DNA from: an uncultured Lysobacterales bacterium
GTDB taxonomy: Bacteria; Pseudomonadota; Gammaproteobacteria; Xanthomonadales; Xanthomonadaceae
Direction: 5' to 3'
Assembly (NCBI GenBank): GCA_946886865.1
Contig: CAMPJI010000022.1
Coordinates: forward strand, 1 to 30,779
DNA: 30,779 nt
Under the pieces are notes generated by a model that did not search any database, was not told the origin of the DNA, and was given only the letters and a program-made list of their open reading frames with translations. Shown piece after piece: positions 5,907-13,086 of this stretch. The translations under genes and the position numbers were made by a program. The first letter of the stretch is position 1. Each line of letters begins with the position of its first letter.

Positions 5907-5945
5907 CACATCCGTCAAGCCGACACCGCTTAACTCAGGCGTTGA
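5904..5945 (+). repeat. attC site 14, truncated; probable right end of the array
   Basis: Reads TGACACATCCGTCAAGCCG, then ACACCGCTTAACTCAGG and GTTGA. It keeps the left arm AAGCCG, TTAACTCAGGC and a core that still fits GTTRRRY (GTTGAAC, 5941-5947), but about 12 bases of the hairpin loop and right arm are missing. No further attC follows. Confidence 0.8.
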
Positions 5946-6006
5946 ACAGCAAGAGTGGCGTGCCCGTAATCGCACCGCTGCCTGACCGGGCAACATGAGG
6001 TAAAGC

Positions 6007-7038
6007 ATGCTCCGGAACGCCTGGGCCATCCTTCTGGTGCTTGCCGCGATGTCAGTCGTGGCACCGGCTGTAAGTGGACGTCTTGGCCCTCCTGAGGAGG
6101 GTGTTACCGAGTCAACGAAGCGCAGTGACGAAAGCCGTTGGGCGCCGGGGCCGTGGCAGCCGCCTCGCCATCTGGAGCAGACCCCGATCTGGCCGGGCGC
6201 AGCGCCGGACAATGGCGTCAGAGCGAGCGACCCGGAGAGGATCGAGATCGCTCAAACACCCGATGCGCTCGAAGGGTCGACGTCGGAAGCCGCCTGGGAC
6301 GTTTCGGTTCCGACGATGACCGTGTTCCCGCCGAAGGGAAAGAACAGTGGCGCGGCGATCGTGGTGTTTCCCGGCGGCGGGTTCAGGGCCGTTGTTGTCA
6401 CGAAGCAGGGCACGGAGATCTGTAACTGGATCACCTCGAAAGGGATCACCTGCGTACTACTCAAGTACCGCGTGCCGGCGCGGGAGAGCCATCACTGGCC
6501 CGGTGAGTGCCCGTGCAACCCGCTCCAGGATGCCCAACGGACTGTCAGGCTTGTCAGGTCCAAGGCGCATGCGCTTCGTATCGACCCGACCAAGGTCGGG
6601 GTGATGGGGTTCTCGGCAGGCGGGTTCCTGGCGGCGCAGACCAGCACCATCGTGGATCCGGCCTATGCGCCTATTGATGCGGTGGACGCGCTGAGCAGTC
6701 GTCCCGATTTTGCGATCGCTTTCTACCCGGGGCATCTCTGCAGACAGGGGGGTGTTCTGGAGCCCTCGATCAATGTCTCGGTGGATACGCCACCCACGTT
6801 TCTGCTGCACGCCTGGGATGACGATGTCGATCCGGTTTGCAACAGCACGGTCTATGCCCGCGCACTGGATGCGGCCGGGGTTCCCAGCGAGGTGCATCTC
6901 TTTGCAAAAGGGGGCCATGCGTTTGGATTGCGCAGGATGGAACATCCGGTCGGCGCCGCCTGGCCTGCGCTCGTTGAGTCGTGGTTGAGGGCCATCGGTG
7001 TGTTGCCTGGGAGAACCGCCCGCGACGGCGCACGCTGA
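6007..7038 (+). CDS. Secreted alpha/beta hydrolase (esterase, BD-FAE/xylan esterase-like)
   Basis: 343 residues. A signal peptide covers about 1-24 (MLRNAWAILLVLAAMSVVAP, then AVSG). The hydrolase fold follows an unstructured linker: oxyanion motif GGGF at 123-126, nucleophile elbow GFSAGG with Ser203, an acid residue in HAWDDDVDP (Asp271 or 272) and His304 in GGHAFG. This arrangement is typical of small acetyl-xylan/feruloyl esterase-like enzymes and lipase-like exported esterases; the true substrate is unknown. A cysteine pair around 168-170 and another Cys at 245 could be oxidised in the periplasm. It sits directly after the integron end and has no attC at its own 3' end, so it is taken as chromosomal. 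Confidence 0.85.
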   Translation: MLRNAWAILLVLAAMSVVAPAVSGRLGPPEEGVTESTKRSDESRWAPGPWQPPRHLEQTPIWPGAAPDNGVRASDPERIEIAQTPDALEGSTSEAAWDVSVPTMTVFPPKGKNSGAAIVVFPGGGFRAVVVTKQGTEICNWITSKGITCVLLKYRVPARESHHWPGECPCNPLQDAQRTVRLVRSKAHALRIDPTKVGVMGFSAGGFLAAQTSTIVDPAYAPIDAVDALSSRPDFAIAFYPGHLCRQGGVLEPSINVSVDTPPTFLLHAWDDDVDPVCNSTVYARALDAAGVPSEVHLFAKGGHAFGLRRMEHPVGAAWPALVESWLRAIGVLPGRTARDGAR

Positions 7039-7091
7039 CCGACCCGGGTGGTCGTCAGGTCGTCCCCGAGAGCCTCGTTTTGGCGCCAGAA

Positions 7092-7114
7092 TCGATACTC
7101 ACGATTTGTATCGA
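7092..7114. promoter_or_regulatory. Perfect 7-bp inverted repeat upstream of the GFA gene
   Basis: TCGATAC (7092-7098) and GTATCGA (7108-7114) are separated by nine bases and end 13 nt before the start codon at 7128. Could be an operator half-site pair or an mRNA hairpin close to the ribosome site. Confidence 0.35.
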
Positions 7115-7127
7115 ACCGGAGCCCACC

Positions 7128-7523
7128 ATGACCGACCGCCTTGCCTCCTGCACCTGTGGAAAGCTCACCGCCCGCACGCGCGGGGCGCCGGTCCGGATTT
7201 CCGTCTGCCATTGCCTGGCGTGCCAGCGGCGCACGGGCAGCGTGTTCGCGGCGCAGGCGCGGTTTCCGCTGGACGCCGTGACCCTCGACGGGCCCAGTCG
7301 TCAGTTCGCCCGCACCGGTGACGAAGGCACCACGGCGCGGTTCCACTTCTGCCCGGACTGTGGCGACACGGTGTACTACCTGATGAACGCGGTGCCCGAT
7401 GCGGTGGCGATCCCGGTCGGTGCCTTCGCCGACCCGACGTTCCCGCCGCCGCAGGTGGAGGTGTACGAGTCGCGCCGGCACCCGTGGGTCGAACTGCGGG
7501 GCGACATGGAGCGCTACGACTGA
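7128..7523 (+). CDS. GFA-family zinc protein (glutathione-dependent formaldehyde-activating enzyme-like)
   Basis: 131 residues, the normal length for the CENP-V/GFA domain (PF04828). The zinc ligands are all visible: Cys8 and Cys10, Cys27, Cys29 and Cys32 (CHCLAC), and Cys75 with Cys78 (FCPDCG). The domain ends with a strand that leads to VYESRRHPWVEL. Family members bind one or two zinc ions; some were described as joining glutathione and formaldehyde, but most have no proven activity. ATG 7128 is chosen because the upstream in-frame sequence overlaps the hydrolase gene. It probably starts its own transcript after an 89-nt gap. Confidence 0.88.
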   Translation: MTDRLASCTCGKLTARTRGAPVRISVCHCLACQRRTGSVFAAQARFPLDAVTLDGPSRQFARTGDEGTTARFHFCPDCGDTVYYLMNAVPDAVAIPVGAFADPTFPPPQVEVYESRRHPWVELRGDMERYD

Positions 7524-7565
7524 GCCGCGGGTCGGCGTGCAATCGCGGTCAATAGGAGGGGTGTC

Positions 7566-7874
7566 ATGGACATGCGACTGGCGATCTCGATGGCGTGCCT
7601 GCTGGTGGCGGCGCTCAGCGTGCCGCTGATCCTGCGGCGGGTGCCGCGCAACCTGTTCTACGGCTTCCGCACGCGCAAGACGCTCGCCAGCGACGCGGTC
7701 TGGTACCCGGCCAACGTGTTCGCCGGGCAGGCCGTGGCGCTGGCATCGGTGGCCGCGGCGGGGCTGGTCTGGCTGGTGCCGGCGGAAGCGCCGGAGTGGG
7801 TGCCGGCCGTCGTGCTGGTGGCAGCGGTGCTGGCCGCGCTGGTCGCCAGCCTGTGGCACGCGCGGCGGTATTGA
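7566..7874 (+). CDS. SdpI-like small membrane protein
   Basis: 102 residues with three hydrophobic segments at about 4-22, 52-70 and 77-95. The loop after segment 1 carries RRVPRNLFYGFRTRKTLAS and then DAVWYPANVFAG, matching the P-x-N-x-x-YG-x-RT-x-x-T-x-x-x-x-x-W-x-x-AN signature of the SdpI family (PF13630), known from the Bacillus immunity protein but widespread as small proteins of unknown role. An excellent ribosome site (AGGAGGGG) precedes ATG 7566. It follows the GFA gene by 42 nt and may share its transcript. Confidence 0.82.
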   Translation: MDMRLAISMACLLVAALSVPLILRRVPRNLFYGFRTRKTLASDAVWYPANVFAGQAVALASVAAAGLVWLVPAEAPEWVPAVVLVAAVLAALVASLWHARRY

Positions 7875-7949
7875 CGCCGCTGTGATATCCGGCGCCTGCG
7901 TCCGAATCATCTGGCACGAGGGCGCAAACGCGCCGCCACCGGACGGGAC

Positions 7950-8474
7950 ATGGAGATTGCCGCACCCATGAAGGACGCCGCATCGCGCGCGGAATTCGCC
8001 GACGTGCTTCAGCGCCACCGCGGCCTGGTGTTCAAGGTCGCCCACAGCTACAGCCGCGATGCGGAGGACCGGGCCGACCTGGCGCAGGAGATCGCCGCGC
8101 AGCTGTGGCGTGCATGGCCGTCGTACGACCCGGGCCGACCGCTGGCGACGTGGATGTACCGGATTGCGCTGAACGTGGCGATCTCCCACCTGCGCGGCCG
8201 CAGCCGGCACGACGCCCACCACGTGCCGCTGGACGAGACGCAACACATCGTCGAAAGCGGGCAGGGCGCGGAGGACGCCCTGCCGCTGCAGGCGCTGCAG
8301 CGGTTGATCGCCGGCTTCGACCCGCTCAACCGTGCATTGCTGCTGCTGTACCTGGATGCGCGCAGCCACCGCGAGATCGCCGAGATCCTCGGCTTGACCG
8401 AAACCAACGTCGCCACCCGCATCGGCCGCCTGAAGCAGCGGCTGCGGGAGCGCCTGTGCCCGGAGGAGGGCTGA
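7950..8474 (+). CDS. ECF-type RNA polymerase sigma factor
   Basis: 174 residues. Region 2 runs from about 20 to 85 with DLAQEIAAQLWRAW (core binding) and ATWMYRIALNVAISHLR (-10 recognition); region 4 spans about 112-168 with the helix-turn-helix SHREIAEILGLTETNVATRIGRLK. There is no region 1.1 or 3, as in group 4 sigma factors. The start may be ATG 7950 or the in-frame ATG 7968; both leave region 2 intact. The stop is followed after one base by the ATG of a membrane protein gene, so the two are translated as a pair, the usual position of an anti-sigma partner, although that partner has no recognisable anti-sigma domain. Confidence 0.88.
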   Translation: MEIAAPMKDAASRAEFADVLQRHRGLVFKVAHSYSRDAEDRADLAQEIAAQLWRAWPSYDPGRPLATWMYRIALNVAISHLRGRSRHDAHHVPLDETQHIVESGQGAEDALPLQALQRLIAGFDPLNRALLLLYLDARSHREIAEILGLTETNVATRIGRLKQRLRERLCPEEG

Positions 8475-8475
8475 C

Positions 8476-9135
8476 ATGAACGCCGAACTCGAACTGGACG
8501 ACCTGCGCCGCAGCTGGCAGGCACTGGAGCGCAAGCTGGACGCCCAGCAGGCGCTGAACCTGGAACTGGCCACCGAATCGCGTGTCGACAAGGCCAAGGC
8601 CCGGCTGCGTCCGGTGCTGATGGGGCAGGCGGTGCAGGCCGCCGTCGGTATCGCGTGCACGGTCTTCTTCGCCCGATTCTGGCTGGCGCACCTGGACGCG
8701 CCCGCCGCGCTGGTGTCGGGCCTGCTGATGCACGCCTGGGCCGTGGCGCTGGTGGTGTCGGCCGTCACCGAGCTGCTGCTGGTGGTGCGGATCAACTACG
8801 CCCAACCGGTGCTGACCATCCAGAAGTACCTGGGCGTGCTGCAGTACTGGCGCACGCGCATGGCGCCGCTGCTGGGGCTGGCGTTCTGGGTGCTGTGGCT
8901 GCCGCTGGTGGAGGTGCTGCTGAAGCACTTCACGGGCGCCGACATTGCCGGGTGGTTCCTGTGGACCAACGTGGCCGTGGGCGTGGCCGGGCTGGCCGGG
9001 ACCGTGTGGGGCTTCCGCCGGCTGCGCCGCCGCGGCCACCGCTTCGCCGATGCCATCGATGCCGACAACGCAGGCTGCGGGGTGCGCAGCGCGCAGGCCT
9101 TGCTGGCCGACATCCGGCGGTTCGAAGCGGAGTAG
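8476..9135 (+). CDS. Membrane protein paired with the ECF sigma factor
   Basis: 219 residues. Residues 1-50 are charged and helical (LDDLRRSWQALERKLD), then come four hydrophobic helices at about 53-72, 77-99, 127-146 and 154-175, and a C-terminal basic/acidic tail. The charged N-terminus facing the cytoplasm, the one-base distance from the sigma gene and the membrane location suggest an anti-sigma or signal-relay role. No ZAS motif (H-x3-C-x2-C) is present, so any sigma binding would differ from the classical kind. Confidence is high for a gene and low for the role. Confidence 0.75.
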   Translation: MNAELELDDLRRSWQALERKLDAQQALNLELATESRVDKAKARLRPVLMGQAVQAAVGIACTVFFARFWLAHLDAPAALVSGLLMHAWAVALVVSAVTELLLVVRINYAQPVLTIQKYLGVLQYWRTRMAPLLGLAFWVLWLPLVEVLLKHFTGADIAGWFLWTNVAVGVAGLAGTVWGFRRLRRRGHRFADAIDADNAGCGVRSAQALLADIRRFEAE

Positions 9136-9169
9136 GCCGGCGGGACCCTTCGCCGGGCCCACGGCGTGC

Positions 9170-9189
9170 GGATGCTCACAGGATGCTCA
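9170..9189. repeat. Two GGATGCTCA direct repeats, 11-bp period
   Basis: GGATGCTCA occurs at 9170-9178 and again at 9181-9189 in the gap between the sigma-pair membrane protein and the gene at 9260. Spacing of about one helical turn is compatible with an operator, but it may be chance. Confidence 0.25.
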
Positions 9190-9259
9190 GGCGGACCTCA
9201 TGCCCCTCATGCCGCCGCCGGATAGCGTGCGGGCCTCATCCATGAGGGGGCAGACGACG

Positions 9260-9844
9260 ATGGCGACGGATCCGATGGCAGGTGGCGGTACGGGGCGCAG
9301 GCGCAACCGCCTGCGCTGGGCGATCTGGGGTACGGCGGCGGGGCTGCTGATGGTGCCGGCGGTTGCGATGCACTTCGGTGCCGAGGGCTGGGACTGGCAC
9401 GCGTTCGACTTCGTCGTGATGGGCGCGCTGCTGGCGGCGGCGTGCGGCACGTACGAGCTGGCGGCGTGGATGTCGGGCAACCGGGCCTACCGCGCGGCGG
9501 TGGGCGTGGCGGTGGTGGCGGCGTTCCTGATGGCCTGGGTGAGCCTGGCCGTCGGCATCATCGGGCCCGAAGACAACCCGCTGAACCTGATGTACGTCGG
9601 GGTGTATGCCGTGGGGTTCGTCGGCGCGTTGCTGGCCCGGTACCGCGCACGTGGCATGACGCTGGCACTGCTGGCGACGGCCGCCGCGCAGGGGCTGGTG
9701 GCGGCCGTGGCAACCGTGACCGGGATCGTCCATGCCGACGGCTGGATGGAGGTGGTACGGCAACTGGTGCTCAACGGCTTCTTCGCCGTGATGTGGCTGG
9801 TCTCGGCAGGGTTGTTCCACCGCGCCGCGCGCGCCGGTGCCTGA
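9260..9844 (+). CDS. Integral membrane protein, unknown
   Basis: 194 residues with about six hydrophobic segments between residue 17 and 187. Short basic loops (RYRARG) favour a cytoplasmic N-terminus. A glutamate and asparagine pair (PEDNPLN) lies in a loop after the third segment. No family recognised. ATG 9260 follows GAGGGGG at a spacing of nine; an earlier in-frame ATG at 9242 is possible. The stop lies just before the next gene, whose regulator product could control this protein or the transporter behind it. Confidence 0.72.
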   Translation: MATDPMAGGGTGRRRNRLRWAIWGTAAGLLMVPAVAMHFGAEGWDWHAFDFVVMGALLAAACGTYELAAWMSGNRAYRAAVGVAVVAAFLMAWVSLAVGIIGPEDNPLNLMYVGVYAVGFVGALLARYRARGMTLALLATAAAQGLVAAVATVTGIVHADGWMEVVRQLVLNGFFAVMWLVSAGLFHRAARAGA

Positions 9845-9875
9845 CGCGGATGGGCTGCGCGGTCGTCGGAGTAGG

Positions 9876-11060
9876 ATGCCCGGGTCCTCCAGCGGCCACC
9901 CGTCTTCCGTGAGCGCCACCCCCGACACTGCCGCGCCGCCATCGACGGCCACCCGCCTGCGGTTCGACCGGTTCGTGCTGGATACCGGCGCGCGCACGCT
10001 GACGCGCGACGGTGCGCCGGTCGCGCTCAATGCCCGCTACTTCGACGCGCTGGTGCTGCTGGTGCGCGCGCACGGACAACTGGTGGGCAAGCAGAGGTTC
10101 TTCGACGAGGTCTGGACGCACAGCGTGGTGACCGATGCCGCGCTCACCCAGGGCATCAAGGCGATCCGGCAGGCATTGGGCGATGACGCCGGCCATCCGC
10201 GCTTCATCCGCACGGTGGCCGGGCACGGGTACGTGTTCGTCGCCCCGGTGCAGGACGACGCGACCGCCGCCGCCTCCGCGCCGCCTGCCCCAGCACCGGC
10301 CACCCCTTTCACGCCCTCCGCGCCTGGCGTGCGCAGCGCCGACGCACGCCCGGCGCTGGCGCGCGTGCTGATCGACGGCGCGGCCGCCACGGCCGGCGGT
10401 GCCGCGGCCGGGTTGATCGGCGGGCTGCTGTACGGCTCGGCGCTGGCGGGTGCGCCGCAGTCGCAGGCGCTGGGCACGGTGTCGGTGCTGATGGTGTTGA
10501 TGGCATTGAGCGTAGCGGTCGGCATGGCCGGCGCGATGGGCGTCGGGCTGGGCATGGCCGGCGGGCGGCTGCTCGGCCGCGGCGCAGGCGGCACGCTGGC
10601 GGGCGGCGCGATGGGCGGTCTGGTCGTGGGCGGACTGGTGCGGCTGCTGGGCTCGGACACGTTCACCCTGCTGGTGGGCCGCGCGCCGACCGGCATTACC
10701 GGCGGGCTGGAGGGCGCCGCCATCGGGTTCGCGGTGGCGCTGGGCGTGGTGCTCGGCGGCGGTTTGGACCGCACTCGCGGCTGGCGCCCGGCGTGGGGCG
10801 CCGCCCTCTCGACCGGCGTCGCCGGCGCGTTGATCACTTTGGCCGGCGGCAGCCTGATGGCGAGCAGCCTGGCGCGCGTGGCCGCGACCTTCGAGGGCGC
10901 GCGGCTGGACATGACCCCCTTGGGCGCGCTGTTGGGCGCGCCGCAACCCGGTCCGCTGGCGCAGGCCGCACTGGGCCTGCTGGAGGGCGGCATCTTCGGT
11001 GGCTGCGTGGCGGCGGCGCTGCTGATCGCGCGGCGGAGTGGTCTCCCTTCCGGAGGGTAG
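9876..11060 (+). CDS. Winged-helix (CadC/ToxR-like) regulator fused to a glycine-rich membrane domain
   Basis: 394 residues. Residues 28-124 form an OmpR/PhoB-type winged helix: RFDRFVLD, then NARYFDALVLLVRAHG, the recognition region VTDAALTQGIKAIRQALGDD and the wing IRTVAGHGYVFVAP. There is no receiver domain before it. After a Pro/Ala-rich linker (about 128-165) the rest is hydrophobic and very rich in Gly and Ala, with perhaps six to eight helices and GG/GxxxG patterns. One-component membrane regulators of the CadC/ToxR type usually have a single helix and a periplasmic sensor; a polytopic membrane half is unusual. ATG 9876 follows GGAGTAGG; GTG 9909 is an alternative. A VIT-type transporter starts four bases after its stop. 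Confidence 0.82.
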   Translation: MPGSSSGHPSSVSATPDTAAPPSTATRLRFDRFVLDTGARTLTRDGAPVALNARYFDALVLLVRAHGQLVGKQRFFDEVWTHSVVTDAALTQGIKAIRQALGDDAGHPRFIRTVAGHGYVFVAPVQDDATAAASAPPAPAPATPFTPSAPGVRSADARPALARVLIDGAAATAGGAAAGLIGGLLYGSALAGAPQSQALGTVSVLMVLMALSVAVGMAGAMGVGLGMAGGRLLGRGAGGTLAGGAMGGLVVGGLVRLLGSDTFTLLVGRAPTGITGGLEGAAIGFAVALGVVLGGGLDRTRGWRPAWGAALSTGVAGALITLAGGSLMASSLARVAATFEGARLDMTPLGALLGAPQPGPLAQAALGLLEGGIFGGCVAAALLIARRSGLPSGG

Positions 11061-11064
11061 AGGC

Positions 11065-11754
11065 ATGCGGCATAGCGAGCGGCATCGGACCCATCGCACC
11101 GGCTGGCTGCGCGCCGCGGTGCTGGGCGCCAACGACGGCATCGTCTCCACCGCCAGTCTGGTGCTGGGCGTGGCGGCGGCGGGGGCGGGCACGCAGCCGG
11201 TGCTGGTCGCGGGGGTGGCGGGGCTGGTGGCCGGTGCGATGTCGATGGCCGCGGGCGAGTACGTGTCGGTCAGCTCCCAGTCCGACACCGAGCGCGCGGA
11301 CCTGGCGCGGGAGCGGCGCGAACTGGCCGAACTGCCCGAGCAGGAGCACGAGGAACTGGTGGGCATCTACGTGCAGCGCGGGCTCGACCGCCCCCTGGCG
11401 GAACGGGTGGCCACGCAACTGACCGCGCACGATGCGCTGGGCGCCCACGCCCGCGACGAGCTGGGCATCTCCGACACCCTGGCCGCGCGTCCGGTGCAGG
11501 CAGCGCTGGCATCGGCGGGCACGTTTGCCGCCGGGGCGGCCATGCCGCTGCTGATGGTGCTGGTGCTGCCGCGCACCGCGCTGATGTGGGGGATCGCCGG
11601 CAGCTCGCTGGTCTTCCTCGCGCTGCTGGGTCTGCTGGCGGCCCGCACCGGTGGCGCACCGGCCGGGCGCCCGGTGGCGCGGGTCGTGTTCTGGGGGGCG
11701 CTGGCGATGGCGCTCACTGCGGTTGTGGGCGCGCTGTTCGGCGTGGCTGCCTGA
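11065..11754 (+). CDS. VIT1/CCC1 family metal transporter
   Basis: 229 residues. The family hallmarks are present: LGANDGIVSTASLVLGV at about 20-36 in the first helix, AGAMSMAAGEYVSVSSQ at about 56-72 in the second, then the acidic/charged segment ERADLARERRELAELPEQEHEELVGIY (about 76-102, the metal-binding region of VIT1), and three C-terminal helices from about 145. The family moves Fe2+ or Mn2+ out of the cytosol; plant homologues fill vacuoles, bacterial ones probably act in efflux. The start ATG has the strong ribosome site GGAGGGTAGAGG, which overlaps the end of the regulator gene, suggesting coupled expression. Confidence 0.9.
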   Translation: MRHSERHRTHRTGWLRAAVLGANDGIVSTASLVLGVAAAGAGTQPVLVAGVAGLVAGAMSMAAGEYVSVSSQSDTERADLARERRELAELPEQEHEELVGIYVQRGLDRPLAERVATQLTAHDALGAHARDELGISDTLAARPVQAALASAGTFAAGAAMPLLMVLVLPRTALMWGIAGSSLVFLALLGLLAARTGGAPAGRPVARVVFWGALAMALTAVVGALFGVAA

Positions 11755-11789
11755 CGGCGGCAGCGGCGCATCGGCGCTGGCGCCGGGCC

Positions 11790-12947
11790 CTAGGCCGGCC
11801 GCGCACCCTGCCGCAGGAAGAAGTCGACCATCGCCGCGGACGCATCGGGCCCGGTCGGGTCGGTGTAGGACCCGGACGGGTCGCCGCCGCTCCAGGCGTG
11901 GCCGGCGCCGTGCACGGTCCAGTGCTCCAGCCACGGCCGGCCGGCGTCGTCGACGGCGATCTGGCGCGTGTAGGCACGGCCGCCGGGGGCGCGGCCGGTC
12001 TCGGCGCGGGTGGACAACGGCGGGTGCCGCGCGTCGGCGACGATGGCATCCGCGTTGGGCGGTGCGACCGTGCGGTCCTCATCGCCGTGGAAGACGATGA
12101 CGGGCACGCCGGGGCCGGTGCCGCCGCGTCCGGGCGCGGCGGTGCGCGCGGCCGCGCCGGTCTGCATGGTGGCGAACGCCGACGGCACGTCGTGCGCGCT
12201 GGCGTAGGGCAGGCCGGAGTGCACGCCGATGGCGCGCACCAGCCCGGGCTGGGTGCGGCCGAGGATCACCGCCATGGCCGCACCGGCGGACAGACCGGCC
12301 ACGAAGATGCGTTCGCGGTCGACGCGGTGGTCGTCGGCAACCTGGCGCGCGATGCCGGCCAGGATCGACGGCTCGCCCGCGTCGCCGGTCTGGTCGGCCG
12401 GGCGGAACCAGTTCCAGCACTTGGCGTGGTTGGCCTTGCCGGCCTGCTGCGGGTACGCCACGAGGAACCCGTGGCGGTCCGCCAGTGCGTTCATGCGCGT
12501 GCCGGCGGCAAAGTCCTCGGCCGACTGCGTGCAGCCGTGCAGCATCACCACCAGGGGGCGTGGCGTAGCGCTGGCGTCGTAGTCCGCGGGCAGGTACAGC
12601 CGGTACTCGCGACGGCCGTGGGCATTGGCGTAGGTCGCGCGCAGAAAGCGGCCGCCGGTGTGCGTGGCGTCGGGCGCCTGCGCATCCGGGCGCGCAGCGG
12701 GCGGTGCCGGTGTGGCGGGGCGGGGAGCCGGTGCGGGCGCGGGCGCGACGTCGACTACGGACCCGGGCTGAGGCGCGCGCAGGCCGGCGGCGGCCAGTGC
12801 GCGGTCGATGGTGGCGCGGATGCCGCCGGCATCACCGGCGCGGTCCAGGCCGGCCGCCGACAGTGCGCGGTCGATGTGGTCGGTCACAGCGGTCGCCGGC
12901 GGAGCACCGCGCTTGGCGGTGCCGAGCAGTCGCGAAAGGAACGTCAT
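11790..12947 (-). CDS. PHB depolymerase-family esterase
   Basis: 385 residues. The catalytic domain (about 98-380) matches the PHB depolymerase/esterase family (PF10503): oxyanion region HGCTQ at 137-141, nucleophile GLSAGAAM with Ser220, acid residue in FHGDEDRTV (Asp291) and His350 in HGAGHAWSGG. Residues 25-34 and 47-56 are a near-perfect internal repeat (IDRALSAAGL and IDRALAAAGL), followed by a Pro/Ala linker. No signal peptide is evident, so action on intracellular polyester or other esters is possible; several relatives are secreted carbohydrate esterases. It lies downstream of the ABC exporter genes on the same strand after 139 nt, and faces the VIT gene tail to tail. Confidence 0.86.
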   Translation of the reverse strand: MTFLSRLLGTAKRGAPPATAVTDHIDRALSAAGLDRAGDAGGIRATIDRALAAAGLRAPQPGSVVDVAPAPAPAPRPATPAPPAARPDAQAPDATHTGGRFLRATYANAHGRREYRLYLPADYDASATPRPLVVMLHGCTQSAEDFAAGTRMNALADRHGFLVAYPQQAGKANHAKCWNWFRPADQTGDAGEPSILAGIARQVADDHRVDRERIFVAGLSAGAAMAVILGRTQPGLVRAIGVHSGLPYASAHDVPSAFATMQTGAAARTAAPGRGGTGPGVPVIVFHGDEDRTVAPPNADAIVADARHPPLSTRAETGRAPGGRAYTRQIAVDDAGRPWLEHWTVHGAGHAWSGGDPSGSYTDPTGPDASAAMVDFFLRQGARPA

Positions 12948-13086
12948 GGCTGCACCTGTGGAGTTTGCTGCAGCGCAGCATACGCCCCGTGCATAAACAC
13001 GCCGTCACGCATCTTCGAGCGCGTGCAGGCGGACACGCGCCACGACGTTCGCTGCGAACCTTCCACCGCCGTATTTCCGACACGCG

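Larger units (their letters stand above)
1..5945 (+). mobile_element. Chromosomal integron cassette array (13 complete cassettes)
   Basis: Fourteen imperfect copies of a 54-58 bp site recur in the same orientation at intervals of about 320-720 bp, each with TAAC at the left end, a GC-rich internal hairpin and GTTAG at the right end. This is the layout of integron attC sites (inverse core, L'' and L' arms, core GTTRRRY). Between consecutive sites lies a single short + strand gene, as expected for cassettes. No integrase (intI) or attI is present; since genes run left to right with attC at their 3' ends, the integrase should be to the left of position 1. Base composition is visibly less GC-rich than the chromosome after 6 kb, fitting acquired DNA. 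The right limit is set by the truncated attC at 5904-5945. Confidence 0.95.

Noticed and set aside
1..5945. CRISPR array as an explanation of the regularly recurring repeats
   Set aside because: Repeats are about 55 bp with inner hairpin and GTTAG core, spacing is 300-700 bp, and each interval holds a gene; these are integron attC sites.
6852..8795. Long - strand open frame opposite the GFA, SdpI-like and sigma genes
   Set aside because: Same GC-driven effect; the opposite strand has recognised domains, ribosome sites and compact spacing.
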